Notes: generated from the letters alone by a model not told the origin. 20,297 nt of DNA from Candidatus Cloacimonadota bacterium (GCA_011043895.1 DRBZ01000068.1:1-20297), one strand, 5' to 3'; shown: positions 7,266-15,845, counted from the first letter of the stretch. Translations and numbers: made by a program.

Positions 7266-7284
7266 GTACGGGGGTGAGGTAAAA

Positions 7285-9501
7285 ATGAAATATTTCTTCA
7301 TTTCAATTATATTGATAATGCTTCCTTTTTCTAATATCTGGTCATCCACTATCATAGTAGACATCAACGGCACAGGAGACTACACCACTATTCAAGAGGG
7401 TATAGATAACTCGCAGGATGGAGATATCGTGCTTGTCTATCCCGGAACGTATTATGAGAATATAGATTATATTGGGAAGAATATTACCGTTGCAAGCAAG
7501 TACTACACTACAGGAGATGAAACATATATAAAAAATACAATTATAGACGGAAATAACAATGGGAGTTGTGTCGTTGTAAAGGATGGCGGAGATGAAGCGA
7601 CTATTTGTGGATTTACTCTTCAGCATGGGAGCGGGTATGATGATGGGTATGATGAGTACGGCGGGGGAATATTTATTTGCATAGAACCAATTAATATTTT
7701 CAATGTTCATAATTGTATTATTTGTAACAATTATGCAGGTACTGGGGGAGGAATATTTGTGAACGATTGTTTTGAATTTAACATTTCAGATACAAGGATT
7801 ATTAATAACTTTGCTCATATTGCAGGAGGAGGATTTGATAAGGGGAACGATGATGTTGATGTTAATTTTTCTTCACAGGATCTATGTGATATATATATGA
7901 ATTATTCACCGCTTGGGAGTGATATATATAATCATAGTGGGAACATGACGGTATATGTCGACACTTTTACTGTTGAAGAACCAGATGGTTTTTATGCTTA
8001 TTCTCGTGAAGATAACGTCACAATAATTGCCAATAATCACAAAATAGAACAAGTCAATAATGATATATATGTATCTCCAAATGGAAATAATTCTAATAGC
8101 GGTTTATATTGGAATGTTGCATATAAGAATATCTATTATGCGCTGATCAAGATTAAATCGGATAGTTTACGTCCAAAGACGATTTATGTGGATGAAGGAA
8201 CCTATTCTCCTTCTGAAACCGGTGAATTCTATGGTATTGGGTGTAAGGACTATATATCGATCGTCGGGGCAGGAAAAGAATGCACAATACTGGATGCAGA
8301 GAAAAGTGCAACTACAATTCAATTTAATGGGACAGCAGACAACCTAATAAAAGATTGTACAATATCAAATGGTATGGGAAATTATGCAGGAGGAATAGGA
8401 ATATGTGATTATTCTGATTTTATTCTTGAGAACAGCATAGTAAAACATAATAATTGTGTAAGCGGTGTAGCCCAGATATACTTACACAATCATAACAATG
8501 TGATTCTTAAAAATGTTGATATCATATCAGCAGAAGACAGGAATTCTGAAGATTTATATGCAGGATCCAATACTTCACTAATGGTGTATGATTGTAAATT
8601 TATGGGTAATAACACGAGTCGAAACAGAAGTACTTTTGGGGCATGTGACTTCGTTAATAATACCACACCGGTATTCATAAATACGACAATCTCAAATTAT
8701 CGCGGATCAATTTCATCCGGAATTGCAATGCTATGGAGTTATGCTAGTATGTATCTGATCAACTGTACGATAGTTGATAATAAAAACTGTTCTGAAGGCA
8801 CAATACGTTTAGTTGACGACAGCCACATAACCATGATTAATATAATACTTAGAAATGAACCAGACACAGAGATTTGGTTTTCTCCAATTGGGAATCCTTG
8901 TTCTGCTTCCATAGAGTACTGCAATATCGAAGGTGGGATAGATGCAATCAATACCAATAACAATGGTACATTATACTGGGGCGATGGCAACATAGACGAA
9001 GACCCGCTGTTTGTTGGCGGGGATCTATTCAGTTATGAATTAACACCACAATCACCATGTGTCGATGCAGGCACACCTGATACGACAGGGCTACATTTGC
9101 CTGCAACGGACTTAGCGGGAAATCCGAGAATATTTAATGGAAGAATAGATATCGGTGCGTATGAGTGCCAGGATACAGTAAGTATTGACCAACCGGACAC
9201 GAGTTTTATTCATAATTTGTATCTTTTCCAAAACACCCCGAATCCTTTTACCAACGAGACGGAAATACTCTTCATCACAGCGGATTACACCAGGGTTGAA
9301 GATTATTCACTTTCCATATACAACACCAAAGGGCAGCTTATACGCAGATTCGATGGGAGAACAAATGAATTTTGGGTAAAGACCAAGATCGTGTGGGATG
9401 GCACAGACGAACAAGGCAGGCAGGTTGCACCCGGTACGTATTTGTATAAGTTAGAGTATAATGGGCAGGCAATTGTGAGGAAGATGGTGAAGGTGAAATA
9501 A
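7285..9501 (+). CDS. Secreted parallel beta-helix protein, tandem paralogue, with C-terminal sorting domain
   Basis: Signal peptide at about 1-20 (cleavage near IWSS). An entry motif nearly the same as its neighbour's follows (TIIVDINGTGDYTTIQEGID, 22-41; VLVYPGTYYEN; then YYTTGDETYI). Glycine-rich helix rungs include YGGGIFICIE and GTGGGIFVND. A second helix-entry motif starts at about 259 (NDIYVSPNGNNSNSG, a DUF1565-like start, then TIYVDEGTYSPS and IVGAGKECTILDA), so two beta-helix modules lie in series. 'DPLFVGG...SPCVDAGTPDTTGL' closes the second. The C-terminal 105 residues hold LFQNTPNPF (647-655), SIYNTKGQLIRRF and GTYLYKLEYNG. Unlike the upstream paralogue it lacks the WISFP/ENWIGCYL module. 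The 67-nt gap and shared strand suggest co-transcription. No catalytic function can be assigned. Confidence 0.88.
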   Translation: MKYFFISIILIMLPFSNIWSSTIIVDINGTGDYTTIQEGIDNSQDGDIVLVYPGTYYENIDYIGKNITVASKYYTTGDETYIKNTIIDGNNNGSCVVVKDGGDEATICGFTLQHGSGYDDGYDEYGGGIFICIEPINIFNVHNCIICNNYAGTGGGIFVNDCFEFNISDTRIINNFAHIAGGGFDKGNDDVDVNFSSQDLCDIYMNYSPLGSDIYNHSGNMTVYVDTFTVEEPDGFYAYSREDNVTIIANNHKIEQVNNDIYVSPNGNNSNSGLYWNVAYKNIYYALIKIKSDSLRPKTIYVDEGTYSPSETGEFYGIGCKDYISIVGAGKECTILDAEKSATTIQFNGTADNLIKDCTISNGMGNYAGGIGICDYSDFILENSIVKHNNCVSGVAQIYLHNHNNVILKNVDIISAEDRNSEDLYAGSNTSLMVYDCKFMGNNTSRNRSTFGACDFVNNTTPVFINTTISNYRGSISSGIAMLWSYASMYLINCTIVDNKNCSEGTIRLVDDSHITMINIILRNEPDTEIWFSPIGNPCSASIEYCNIEGGIDAINTNNNGTLYWGDGNIDEDPLFVGGDLFSYELTPQSPCVDAGTPDTTGLHLPATDLAGNPRIFNGRIDIGAYECQDTVSIDQPDTSFIHNLYLFQNTPNPFTNETEILFITADYTRVEDYSLSIYNTKGQLIRRFDGRTNEFWVKTKIVWDGTDEQGRQVAPGTYLYKLEYNGQAIVRKMVKVK

Positions 9502-9581
9502 AGCGTAAAAGGGCGAAAGTGTGAACAACTTTCAGGAAAGCCCCCTAATCGTTTCTTATATATAGAATCCGAAAACAAACA

Positions 9582-9675
9582 TTGTCATTCTCGAGGGAGT
9601 CAAGCGACCGAAGGATCTTGTATTATAATGTATCATCGTTCGTGCAAGATACTTTGATGGAGCTCAGGGTGACAA
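9582..9675. repeat. Interspersed palindromic repeat, copy B
   Basis: The left arm starts TTGTCATTCTCGAGGGAGTC and contains CGAAGGATCTTG. The right arm CAAGATACTTTGATGGAGC ends CTCAGGGTGACAA. The two arms are imperfect reverse complements over about 30 nt around an AT-rich centre. The terminus TCAGGGTGACAA (9664-9675) and the complement of AGATCCTTCG (9609-9618) match copy A at 1579-1700. Confidence 0.7.
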
Positions 9676-9714
9676 TTCTTATAGGAAATGGTTTTTATAG
9701 CGAAGCGTGAACCG

Positions 9715-9744
9715 TTGACAGATAGGCTAGCTATCCGACATAAT
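9715..9744 (+). promoter_or_regulatory. Promoter-like site pointing antisense into the DUF362 gene
   Basis: A perfect TTGACA (9715-9720) and CATAAT (9739-9744, five of six consensus) are separated by 18 nt. The spacer carries the palindrome GATAGGCTAGCTATC (9721-9735). A transcript would start near 9751 and run antisense through the DUF362 and acetyltransferase genes. Chance occurrence in AT-rich DNA remains possible. Confidence 0.35.
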
Positions 9745-9771
9745 TTGTGCAAATTCTTGTTAATCCGTGGT
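9745..9771. repeat. 'Accacggatt'-type repeat fragment abutting the DUF362 stop codon
   Basis: On the minus strand the DUF362 stop TAA is followed directly by ACCACGGATTAACAAGAATT. This resembles the same family of intergenic repeats as 1930-1968. The family assignment is from memory and rests on a short match. Confidence 0.3.
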
Positions 9772-10842
9772 TTACTTGATCTTAACAAGTTCATAATCTA
9801 TTGAACCCATTCCCAGCTTTTCTGCATAGGAGAAGGTGTCCTCCCACTCAATATCAGGAAAAAGCTTTTTAAGAATATTTCTCCCCGCAGCTTCGTTGAG
9901 AAGGTCGATCGAAGCCCTGTCCACCGCTACAATATCTTTTGAAAAGAGAATGCCAATATCAGGGACTAGCTGCTCCCCATGAATGCTCACGCAGTCACAT
10001 AATTTCGTAATATTATTAAGGAAGTTCACGAAGAATATCTTATCTTTTTTATGTTTTGCTACTGCATAGGCGTATTCGGTAATCTTTGCATTGATGTAGT
10101 CATGTGAGGAATCCCAATGTATCTTGATCGCGGTAAAGGGGCATACAGAAAGACACATGCTGCACCCCGTACAAGTTTTTTCATCGATATGTGCCTTGCC
10201 ATCTTTGATCTCGATTGCATTGACCTGGCACCATTGCGCACACCGTGCACATCCAATACAACGTTCCCTATTCACTGTCGGTTTTGAGACACTATGCATA
10301 GCCAGTTTACCCCTGCGGGACGCACACCCCATGCCGAGGTTCTTTATTGCAGCACCGAACCCGGTTTCCATGTGTCCGGTAAGGTGAGTAAGGGCAAGAA
10401 TTGCATCCGCATGATGAATATCACTTCCGATAAATGCTTTCTTTGTTTCCTTTGTGTCGATAGGAACGACTTCCTCGCTCTGTCCCTTAAGGCCATCGGC
10501 AATTATAACCGGTGCATTGACCACAGATGGAGCATATCCATGCCGAACTGCAAGGTTCAGATGATCGATACTGTTCACTCTGTGTCCTGCATAAAGGGTG
10601 TTCGTATCAACAAGAAAGGGCTTTGTGTCGAGTGCCAGCAACCTGTTCACAAAATATCGCACATAACGGGGATTGATCACACCAAAATTGTTCTCTGCTC
10701 CGAAATGCATTTTGACAGCAACCTTATCGTATTCACGATACACGGTGTTGAATTCTGCTCGGTCGAGTGCATCGTCGATCTTATCAAAAATATTTCTCTG
10801 AAAGGTGGTATGAAAATCGATGAAGTAAACTTTGCTTTTCAT
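9772..10842 (-). CDS. DUF362 domain protein with two [4Fe-4S] ferredoxin motifs
   Basis: 356 aa. The DUF362-like part spans about 1-175, with KVAVKMHFGAENNFGVINP, PFLVDTNTLY and an 'AILALTHLTGHMETGFGAAIKNLGMGCASR' stretch. A ferredoxin insert follows with C195-C198-C201-C205 (CIGCARCAQWC) and C224-C227-C230-C234 (CTGCSMCLSVCP), enough for two [4Fe-4S] clusters. The first motif has Gln instead of the usual Pro after the last Cys. A C-terminal part of about 115 residues completes the family architecture. There is no signal peptide, so it is cytoplasmic. The family is linked to electron-transfer or maturation roles in anaerobes, but the reaction is unknown. AAGGAG overlaps the upstream gene's stop codon, so translation is probably coupled to the acetyltransferase 8 nt upstream. 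Confidence 0.9.
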   Translation of the reverse strand: MKSKVYFIDFHTTFQRNIFDKIDDALDRAEFNTVYREYDKVAVKMHFGAENNFGVINPRYVRYFVNRLLALDTKPFLVDTNTLYAGHRVNSIDHLNLAVRHGYAPSVVNAPVIIADGLKGQSEEVVPIDTKETKKAFIGSDIHHADAILALTHLTGHMETGFGAAIKNLGMGCASRRGKLAMHSVSKPTVNRERCIGCARCAQWCQVNAIEIKDGKAHIDEKTCTGCSMCLSVCPFTAIKIHWDSSHDYINAKITEYAYAVAKHKKDKIFFVNFLNNITKLCDCVSIHGEQLVPDIGILFSKDIVAVDRASIDLLNEAAGRNILKKLFPDIEWEDTFSYAEKLGMGSIDYELVKIK

Positions 10843-10850
10843 GAATCTCC

Positions 10851-12029
10851 TTAAAATACGTCTTTTATGAATACAATTTCTCTCGGGAAGAGTAAGTCTA
10901 TATTTTTTATGATATTTTCAGAGATCTCTGCTTCTCCATACTCGATGAGTTGATGAATAGAATTACGTCCGATGAACATTCTGGAAAATGAAACGATTGA
11001 TGTTTTTAGTAGATTATTTGAATGGTTGACCGATTCAATTATCCCATCATGTACATGGAATGCATAAGATGATACTTCGTTGCCATAGAGAGGATCGGAG
11101 AGCTGCAATTCAAATTCAAAGCTAAGATCTTTTGGGGCAGGATATTGGAGCATTGCTTTCAGCGGATTGATTACTTTGAACATCATCCAGGAATGCATTT
11201 TAATCTTATGTAAATTTGCCGGGACAAAGTGATAAATATCAAAATTCTCGGGCACATTGATAATAACATTTTTGATCTGATCACGATGAGGTCTGAAGAA
11301 CTGGAACAAGCCAGTGGCACCGATGTGATTTATAAATCCATAATCTACCACTTTCATATCTGGGCCGAACTCTTCTTTTGTAGGCAGGTACAAGAAAATC
11401 ACATAAGCAACATTCCTGTCTTCATGACGGATAAGATAATAAAATTTACTTTTTTCATGTTTCCATTGGTGGAAAATTTCCCCTTCCCAGAACTCATTTG
11501 CCCGGTATGTTGCACCGTTGTGGGTGTCTGCAAAAGTTTTTGCTATTGGCTGGAATAATTCTATGGACGGTTCATCAATGCGTATGAATTCAAACACCAG
11601 ATCGCTCTTTGCAATATCTTCTACATAAAAAATACAACGCAGTCTGCGGGAGGCATTGGCAAAGCCAAAATTCTGGTAAAAGACTGGCTTGAATGGTTGT
11701 AAGCAAGAAGTGATATATCCCTGCGCAATCATATCTTTTTGTATAACGCGTACTTGCTCGCGCACCAATCCACGATTTCGTGCTTCAGGCATAGTGACCA
11801 CTCCTGCAAGACCTGCCATTGGATAGTTGACATGCCTGATATTTTGCTTAAAAGGATGATAGAACATAGCAGAAAGAACTGAACCCTCTTCCTCCGCCAC
11901 GAATCCCCTGCAGTATTTTTCTGCCTGAGTTATATAGTGCTCTGCATCCTCTCGGGGCATTGTATAGCAGTATTCACACATCCTGATATAATCTTCTTTG
12001 TCCTTCTTTATATAACGTCTGATCTTCAT
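10851..12029 (-). CDS. Eis-like GNAT N-acetyltransferase
   Basis: 392 aa, close to the ~400 aa of the Eis family (GNAT pair plus a sterol-carrier-like C-terminal domain). The N-terminal GNAT domain has MAGLAGVVTMPEARNRGLVREQV (71-93), the acetyl-CoA pyrophosphate-binding loop in R-N-R-G-L form, followed by CLQPFKPVFYQNFGFA (109-124), the Eis 'Y...FGY' region. Tyr118 is the likely counterpart of the Eis general-acid tyrosine. The protein ends in Phe392 (IKDVF), as M. tuberculosis Eis ends in a phenylalanine whose carboxylate takes part in catalysis. Eis enzymes acetylate amines such as aminoglycosides; the native substrate here is unknown. GGAGAT lies 7 nt before the ATG. First gene of a two-gene minus-strand operon with DUF362. 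Confidence 0.85.
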   Translation of the reverse strand: MKIRRYIKKDKEDYIRMCEYCYTMPREDAEHYITQAEKYCRGFVAEEEGSVLSAMFYHPFKQNIRHVNYPMAGLAGVVTMPEARNRGLVREQVRVIQKDMIAQGYITSCLQPFKPVFYQNFGFANASRRLRCIFYVEDIAKSDLVFEFIRIDEPSIELFQPIAKTFADTHNGATYRANEFWEGEIFHQWKHEKSKFYYLIRHEDRNVAYVIFLYLPTKEEFGPDMKVVDYGFINHIGATGLFQFFRPHRDQIKNVIINVPENFDIYHFVPANLHKIKMHSWMMFKVINPLKAMLQYPAPKDLSFEFELQLSDPLYGNEVSSYAFHVHDGIIESVNHSNNLLKTSIVSFSRMFIGRNSIHQLIEYGEAEISENIIKNIDLLFPREIVFIKDVF

Positions 12030-12060
12030 GACGATCTCCCCATTGTTATTTGGTGGCTAT

Positions 12061-12110
12061 TTTGTAAGCACCGTTATTTTGTTGACAATAAAAACATTTC
12101 TCACGATTTG
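12061..12110. promoter_or_regulatory. Divergent promoter region with overlapping -35 elements
   Basis: Within the 102-nt divergent gap, the near-palindrome GTTGACAAT (12081-12089) gives TTGACA on the plus strand (12082-12087), facing the Wzi-like gene. It also gives TTGTCA on the minus strand (12083-12088), facing the acetyltransferase. A minus-strand -10 candidate TACAAA (12061-12066) lies 16 nt away. The plus-strand -10 is poor (GATTTG at 12105-12110). Confidence 0.4.
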
Positions 12111-12131
12111 CTAACATTGTAAAGGTTTTCT

Positions 12132-13889
12132 ATGAAATTAAAGATATGTTTCTTTTTGATGCTATTCCTATATTTGAGCATTCAGCTCTCTGCTCAAAGA
12201 GTGCTCGTTCCACTTAATGATGATGTGTATGACTTTCTGGAGCGGATGCAGACAAAGGGATTGCTGAAACGCTACCATGATGGCATCAAACCAATTTCCC
12301 GAGTAGATGTACGTAAGTACCTCAAAGAAATTGAAGCTAATCAGCAGCATGATGACCTGCTAGAATTTGAACAGAAATTGCTGGACGAATATTCAAAGGA
12401 ATTCTCGTATGAACAAAAATTTAAGATACAAGACAAGCATGAAGAGAATTTTTTGGAAAAATTTATTGAGCTTTTTGGAGATGAAGATGATAAGGATTCA
12501 GATGTGAAAAAGGAGCAATGGAAAGCGTTCAAATTTCCTTACAATTTTTATTCAGGAGAGAGCATTATCTCTTTTGAGCCGAAATTCCAGGCAGCGTATC
12601 AAATCAATTCAAGCGACACATCGACCTTTGCAGAAAACTACCAGCGTCTTACAGGCGGGGGGTATATATACGGTTATTTAGGTGATAAGATTGGATTTTC
12701 TTTCTATGGAGTGAATAATGCAGTGCGGGGCAATGAGTTCTATGTGCTTAAGATCGATAGTCCACAGCAAGGCATAGGCGTGCAGCACAAGCGAGGAGAT
12801 AATTATTACTATGAAGAGGTTGATGCCGCACTGTCTTTTTCGGCTAAATATGCAGATATTACGATAGGCAGATTTTCCAATTATTGGGGATGCGGACATA
12901 CTGGCTCGATCGTGTTAAGTAATAAAGCGCCATCCTACCCGCAGGTCATGCTCAGTGCGAAGTTCAGCAACTGGCTTCGATTTGTATATTTTCATGGATG
13001 GTTGGAGAGCAATATAAGGGATGACAGTACTTCGTATCTTATCCCCGCGGGAGAGGATGAATATTTTGAGCGCGAGCTATACAAGAAGAAATATGTCGCA
13101 GCTCACCGGTTAGAATTTTCACCAAGTAGCAGGTTTACTCTTGGTTTAAGCGAACTCCTCTATTATGGTGAACGTGACCCGGAGCTTGTTTATTTCATTC
13201 CGATTATTCTCTTCTGGTCAGCCCAGCGCTATGCAAATGATCAGGATAATGAGTTGATCGGTATTGATTATGAATGGATACCATGGAATGGTATCAAGAC
13301 GTATGGCTCCCTTCTTATTGATGAAATTTCGCTATCAAAGATGTTTGATAAGGAGAATTCTCATAATTACATTGCCTATCAGCTTGGCTTATATTTTGTG
13401 GATCTTGTTGTAAATGGACTTGACCTGCGTTCCGAATATACACATCTTAATCCATGGGTTTACACACATAAATTTCCAATTAATGAAGTATCCTCAGATG
13501 ATTACTGGATGGGCTACTGGACCGGACAGAATGCAGATAACCTCTATCTTGGCGCTGAATATCGATTCAACAGTAAATTGAAATTTTCTGCAGATTATTC
13601 TCTATACAGAAAGGGAGCACAGGACAGCATCAAACACCAGTATGAAATACCGCCAGTGGAAAAATTTCTGTATGGGCACCAATATACCAAACAAACCATC
13701 GGTCTTGATGTACAATATGAAATGTTACCCCAACTTGTTGCAGAATTTGGCTACACATTTACAGACTGTAATGTCAACGAGGAAAACATACATAAAGCAG
13801 AACAGGGTGAGTACGTAAATCCGGTGTATTACAGAAGCGATTTTACAAAATCCACCATTTCTATTGTACTTTCGTGGAGATTTAATTAA
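12132..13889 (+). CDS. Wzi-like capsule-assembly family outer-membrane protein
   Basis: Predicted outer-membrane beta-barrel. The signal peptide spans residues 1-21 (cleavage after LSA before Gln22). A helical N-terminal region follows (VPLNDDVYDFLERMQTKGLL, KPISRVDVRKYLKEIE, 26-68), a layout common in FCB Wzi-family proteins, then a charged linker at about 70-130. From about 150 onwards alternating aromatic strands appear, with family-like segments IGRFSNYWGCGHTGSIVLSN (245-264), HRLEFSPSSRFTLGLSELLY (325-344) and LVYFIPIILFW followed by 'DNELIGIDYEW'. The chain ends in an aromatic strand (TISIVLSWRFN). Wzi binds capsular or surface polysaccharide at the outer membrane in enterobacteria; the ligand here is unknown. 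AAAGG lies 6 nt before the ATG. First gene of the plus-strand operon. Confidence 0.82.
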   Translation: MKLKICFFLMLFLYLSIQLSAQRVLVPLNDDVYDFLERMQTKGLLKRYHDGIKPISRVDVRKYLKEIEANQQHDDLLEFEQKLLDEYSKEFSYEQKFKIQDKHEENFLEKFIELFGDEDDKDSDVKKEQWKAFKFPYNFYSGESIISFEPKFQAAYQINSSDTSTFAENYQRLTGGGYIYGYLGDKIGFSFYGVNNAVRGNEFYVLKIDSPQQGIGVQHKRGDNYYYEEVDAALSFSAKYADITIGRFSNYWGCGHTGSIVLSNKAPSYPQVMLSAKFSNWLRFVYFHGWLESNIRDDSTSYLIPAGEDEYFERELYKKKYVAAHRLEFSPSSRFTLGLSELLYYGERDPELVYFIPIILFWSAQRYANDQDNELIGIDYEWIPWNGIKTYGSLLIDEISLSKMFDKENSHNYIAYQLGLYFVDLVVNGLDLRSEYTHLNPWVYTHKFPINEVSSDDYWMGYWTGQNADNLYLGAEYRFNSKLKFSADYSLYRKGAQDSIKHQYEIPPVEKFLYGHQYTKQTIGLDVQYEMLPQLVAEFGYTFTDCNVNEENIHKAEQGEYVNPVYYRSDFTKSTISIVLSWRFN

Positions 13890-13901
13890 ACTATTAGCAT
13901 T

Positions 13902-15845
13902 ATGAGACTATATCTGCGCGTTCTCTCGTATGTAAAAAAAGTCTGGCCAAATATCATTCTCGGGTTGGTCTTTCTCGTACTTTATGCATCTTTTAGTGGT
14001 GTGTCGATCGGGATGGTCTATCCTGTGGTTGATGAAGTTTTTGTGAAACAAACAGAAGAAGAGTGGGAAGCTGATAAGGAAGGGCGCAGTAAAGTTACAC
14101 TCACATATATTTTTCAGCAGACAGGTTGGTTGGTTGATGAAACCATTCGAGCAGTAAAAAATAACTGGCATGAAAAGGATAAATTTGATAAAATAAAAGA
14201 GGATGTTAAAGCATCTCTTGCAGATTTTGCACAACGCAATTCAAAGAGTACAATTCTCAAATTGCTTCTCGTGCTTGCAGCGATCTTGTTCCTTATTCGT
14301 AATGTCTCGATGTATATGCAGCAGATTATTTTCCGGCAGATCGAGGAGAAGGTCATTATGTTTATTCGAAATGACTTTTACCAGGCAATACTCAAGAAGC
14401 CACTCGGATTTTTCCATAACCATAAACTTGGGGAGGTGATCTCGCGTGCAGTCAATGATGTACGCATGATTAGAGGGATGACGTTGAATTCCACAACAAA
14501 TCTGATACGCAACTTCCTTCTTGTCATGGTTTATGTTATTATGATGGTGAGTGTAAGCGTGAACATGTCTCTTATGACATTGCTTGTTGTTATTCCTATT
14601 TCTGTTACTGTCAGTCTTATTGCAAATGCCCTTAAACGTAGAAGCAGAAAAGTTCAGCGCAAGTTTGCAGACATCACTTCGATACTGCAGGAAACGATTA
14701 TGAACATCAGGATCGTCTTCACCTTTGCAATGGGTAACTACGAGCGTGCTCGATTTCTGAAAGAAAACAGGAAATTTTACAAGAAATCGATTAAACTTAT
14801 GCGCACCGGCGAAATTGTGACTCCTTTTACAGAATTCATGTCCATAATGATAACCCTTGTGATTATCTGGTATGGTGGTTTGCTGGTTCTTGATCCATCA
14901 AACGCTATGACCGCAGGTAAATTTTCGCTCTTTCTTGTAGCCCTTCTTGCAAGCTTGCATCCGATAAAACAAATAGCCAAGGTCTATTCCGAGGTCAATA
15001 AAGGACTCGCAGCAGCAGAGCGCGTGTTCGAGGTCATCGATGAGCCCGTAAACATAATTGACAAACCTGATGCGAAATCAGTGGGTGCATTTAGAGATAA
15101 GATCGAGATAAAGGACATGACCTTTAAATATCCCACTTCTGATGATGTGCTGCAGGATATTAACTTTACTATACAAAAGGGAGAAGCAATTGCTTTTGTT
15201 GGTCCCAGTGGAAGTGGAAAATCTACACTTATGGACTTGCTGCTCAGATTTTATGATCCCACCGAAGGTTCGATCACCATTGACGGCGTGGACTTACGAG
15301 ATTATAAGCTGGACGATCTCCGCAACCTGATGGGCATGGTTACCCAAGAGGTGATACTGTTTGATGATACGATTGCGCATAATATATCGTATGGTAGGCA
15401 GGATGCATCCATGGAAGATATCATAAATGCTGCAAAAGCAGCAAATGCACATAACTTTATTCTTGAGCTGGACAAAGGATACGATACGATCATTGGCGAG
15501 CGGGGAGCGAAACTTTCTGGAGGGCAGAAACAGCGCATTGCAATTGCACGAGCAATTCTGAAAAATCCCCAGATACTCATCTTTGACGAAGCCACCTCTT
15601 CGCTTGATGGAGAGTCGGAATATCTTGTACAGGAAGCGATCTATCGTCTTATGAAAGACCGTACAACACTCATCATCGCGCACAGACTTTCTACAATCAG
15701 GAATTGCGGTAGGATCGTGGTACTAGAAAGGGGCAAGATCGTCGAAGAAGGATCTCATGAAGAACTCATAAAACTTGAAAAGGTGTATAAAAAACTCTAT
15801 GATATTCAATTTCGTGACTTTAATGGAAATGATAATGAAATCTGA
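13902..15845 (+). CDS. MsbA-like ABC exporter (fused permease and ATPase)
   Basis: Inner-membrane type IV exporter half-transporter, expected to dimerise and flip or export a lipid-like substrate. The first membrane helix is at about 17-43 and the second at about 117-137, with further helices at about 200-240 and 310-350. The ATPase domain starts at about 400, with Walker A GPSGSGKST (434-442), Q-loop Gln482, signature LSGGQ (538-542), Walker B ILIFDE (558-563) and switch His594. At 647 aa it is longer than E. coli MsbA (582), mostly because of a charged periplasmic loop of about 75 residues between helices 1 and 2. No clear Shine-Dalgarno precedes the ATG, only GGAGA about 20 nt upstream, and the upstream stop is 12 nt away, so reinitiation is likely. 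Lipid substrate is inferred from similarity and from its PlsY-like neighbour. Confidence 0.9.
   Translation: MRLYLRVLSYVKKVWPNIILGLVFLVLYASFSGVSIGMVYPVVDEVFVKQTEEEWEADKEGRSKVTLTYIFQQTGWLVDETIRAVKNNWHEKDKFDKIKEDVKASLADFAQRNSKSTILKLLLVLAAILFLIRNVSMYMQQIIFRQIEEKVIMFIRNDFYQAILKKPLGFFHNHKLGEVISRAVNDVRMIRGMTLNSTTNLIRNFLLVMVYVIMMVSVSVNMSLMTLLVVIPISVTVSLIANALKRRSRKVQRKFADITSILQETIMNIRIVFTFAMGNYERARFLKENRKFYKKSIKLMRTGEIVTPFTEFMSIMITLVIIWYGGLLVLDPSNAMTAGKFSLFLVALLASLHPIKQIAKVYSEVNKGLAAAERVFEVIDEPVNIIDKPDAKSVGAFRDKIEIKDMTFKYPTSDDVLQDINFTIQKGEAIAFVGPSGSGKSTLMDLLLRFYDPTEGSITIDGVDLRDYKLDDLRNLMGMVTQEVILFDDTIAHNISYGRQDASMEDIINAAKAANAHNFILELDKGYDTIIGERGAKLSGGQKQRIAIARAILKNPQILIFDEATSSLDGESEYLVQEAIYRLMKDRTTLIIAHRLSTIRNCGRIVVLERGKIVEEGSHEELIKLEKVYKKLYDIQFRDFNGNDNEI

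Noticed and set aside
4839..9501. Pectate lyase or other polysaccharide lyase enzymes
   Set aside because: The beta-helix fold is likely, but no lyase catalytic motif could be identified, so no enzyme activity is claimed.
9515..9533. GAAAGT/ACTTTC hairpin after the second beta-helix gene as a terminator
   Set aside because: It has only a 6-bp, mostly A-T stem and no T-run.
10294..10854. 186-codon plus-strand frame opposite the DUF362 gene
   Set aside because: Although long, it lies wholly antisense to a well-supported ferredoxin-type gene, and its Cys-rich look comes from the complementary codons.
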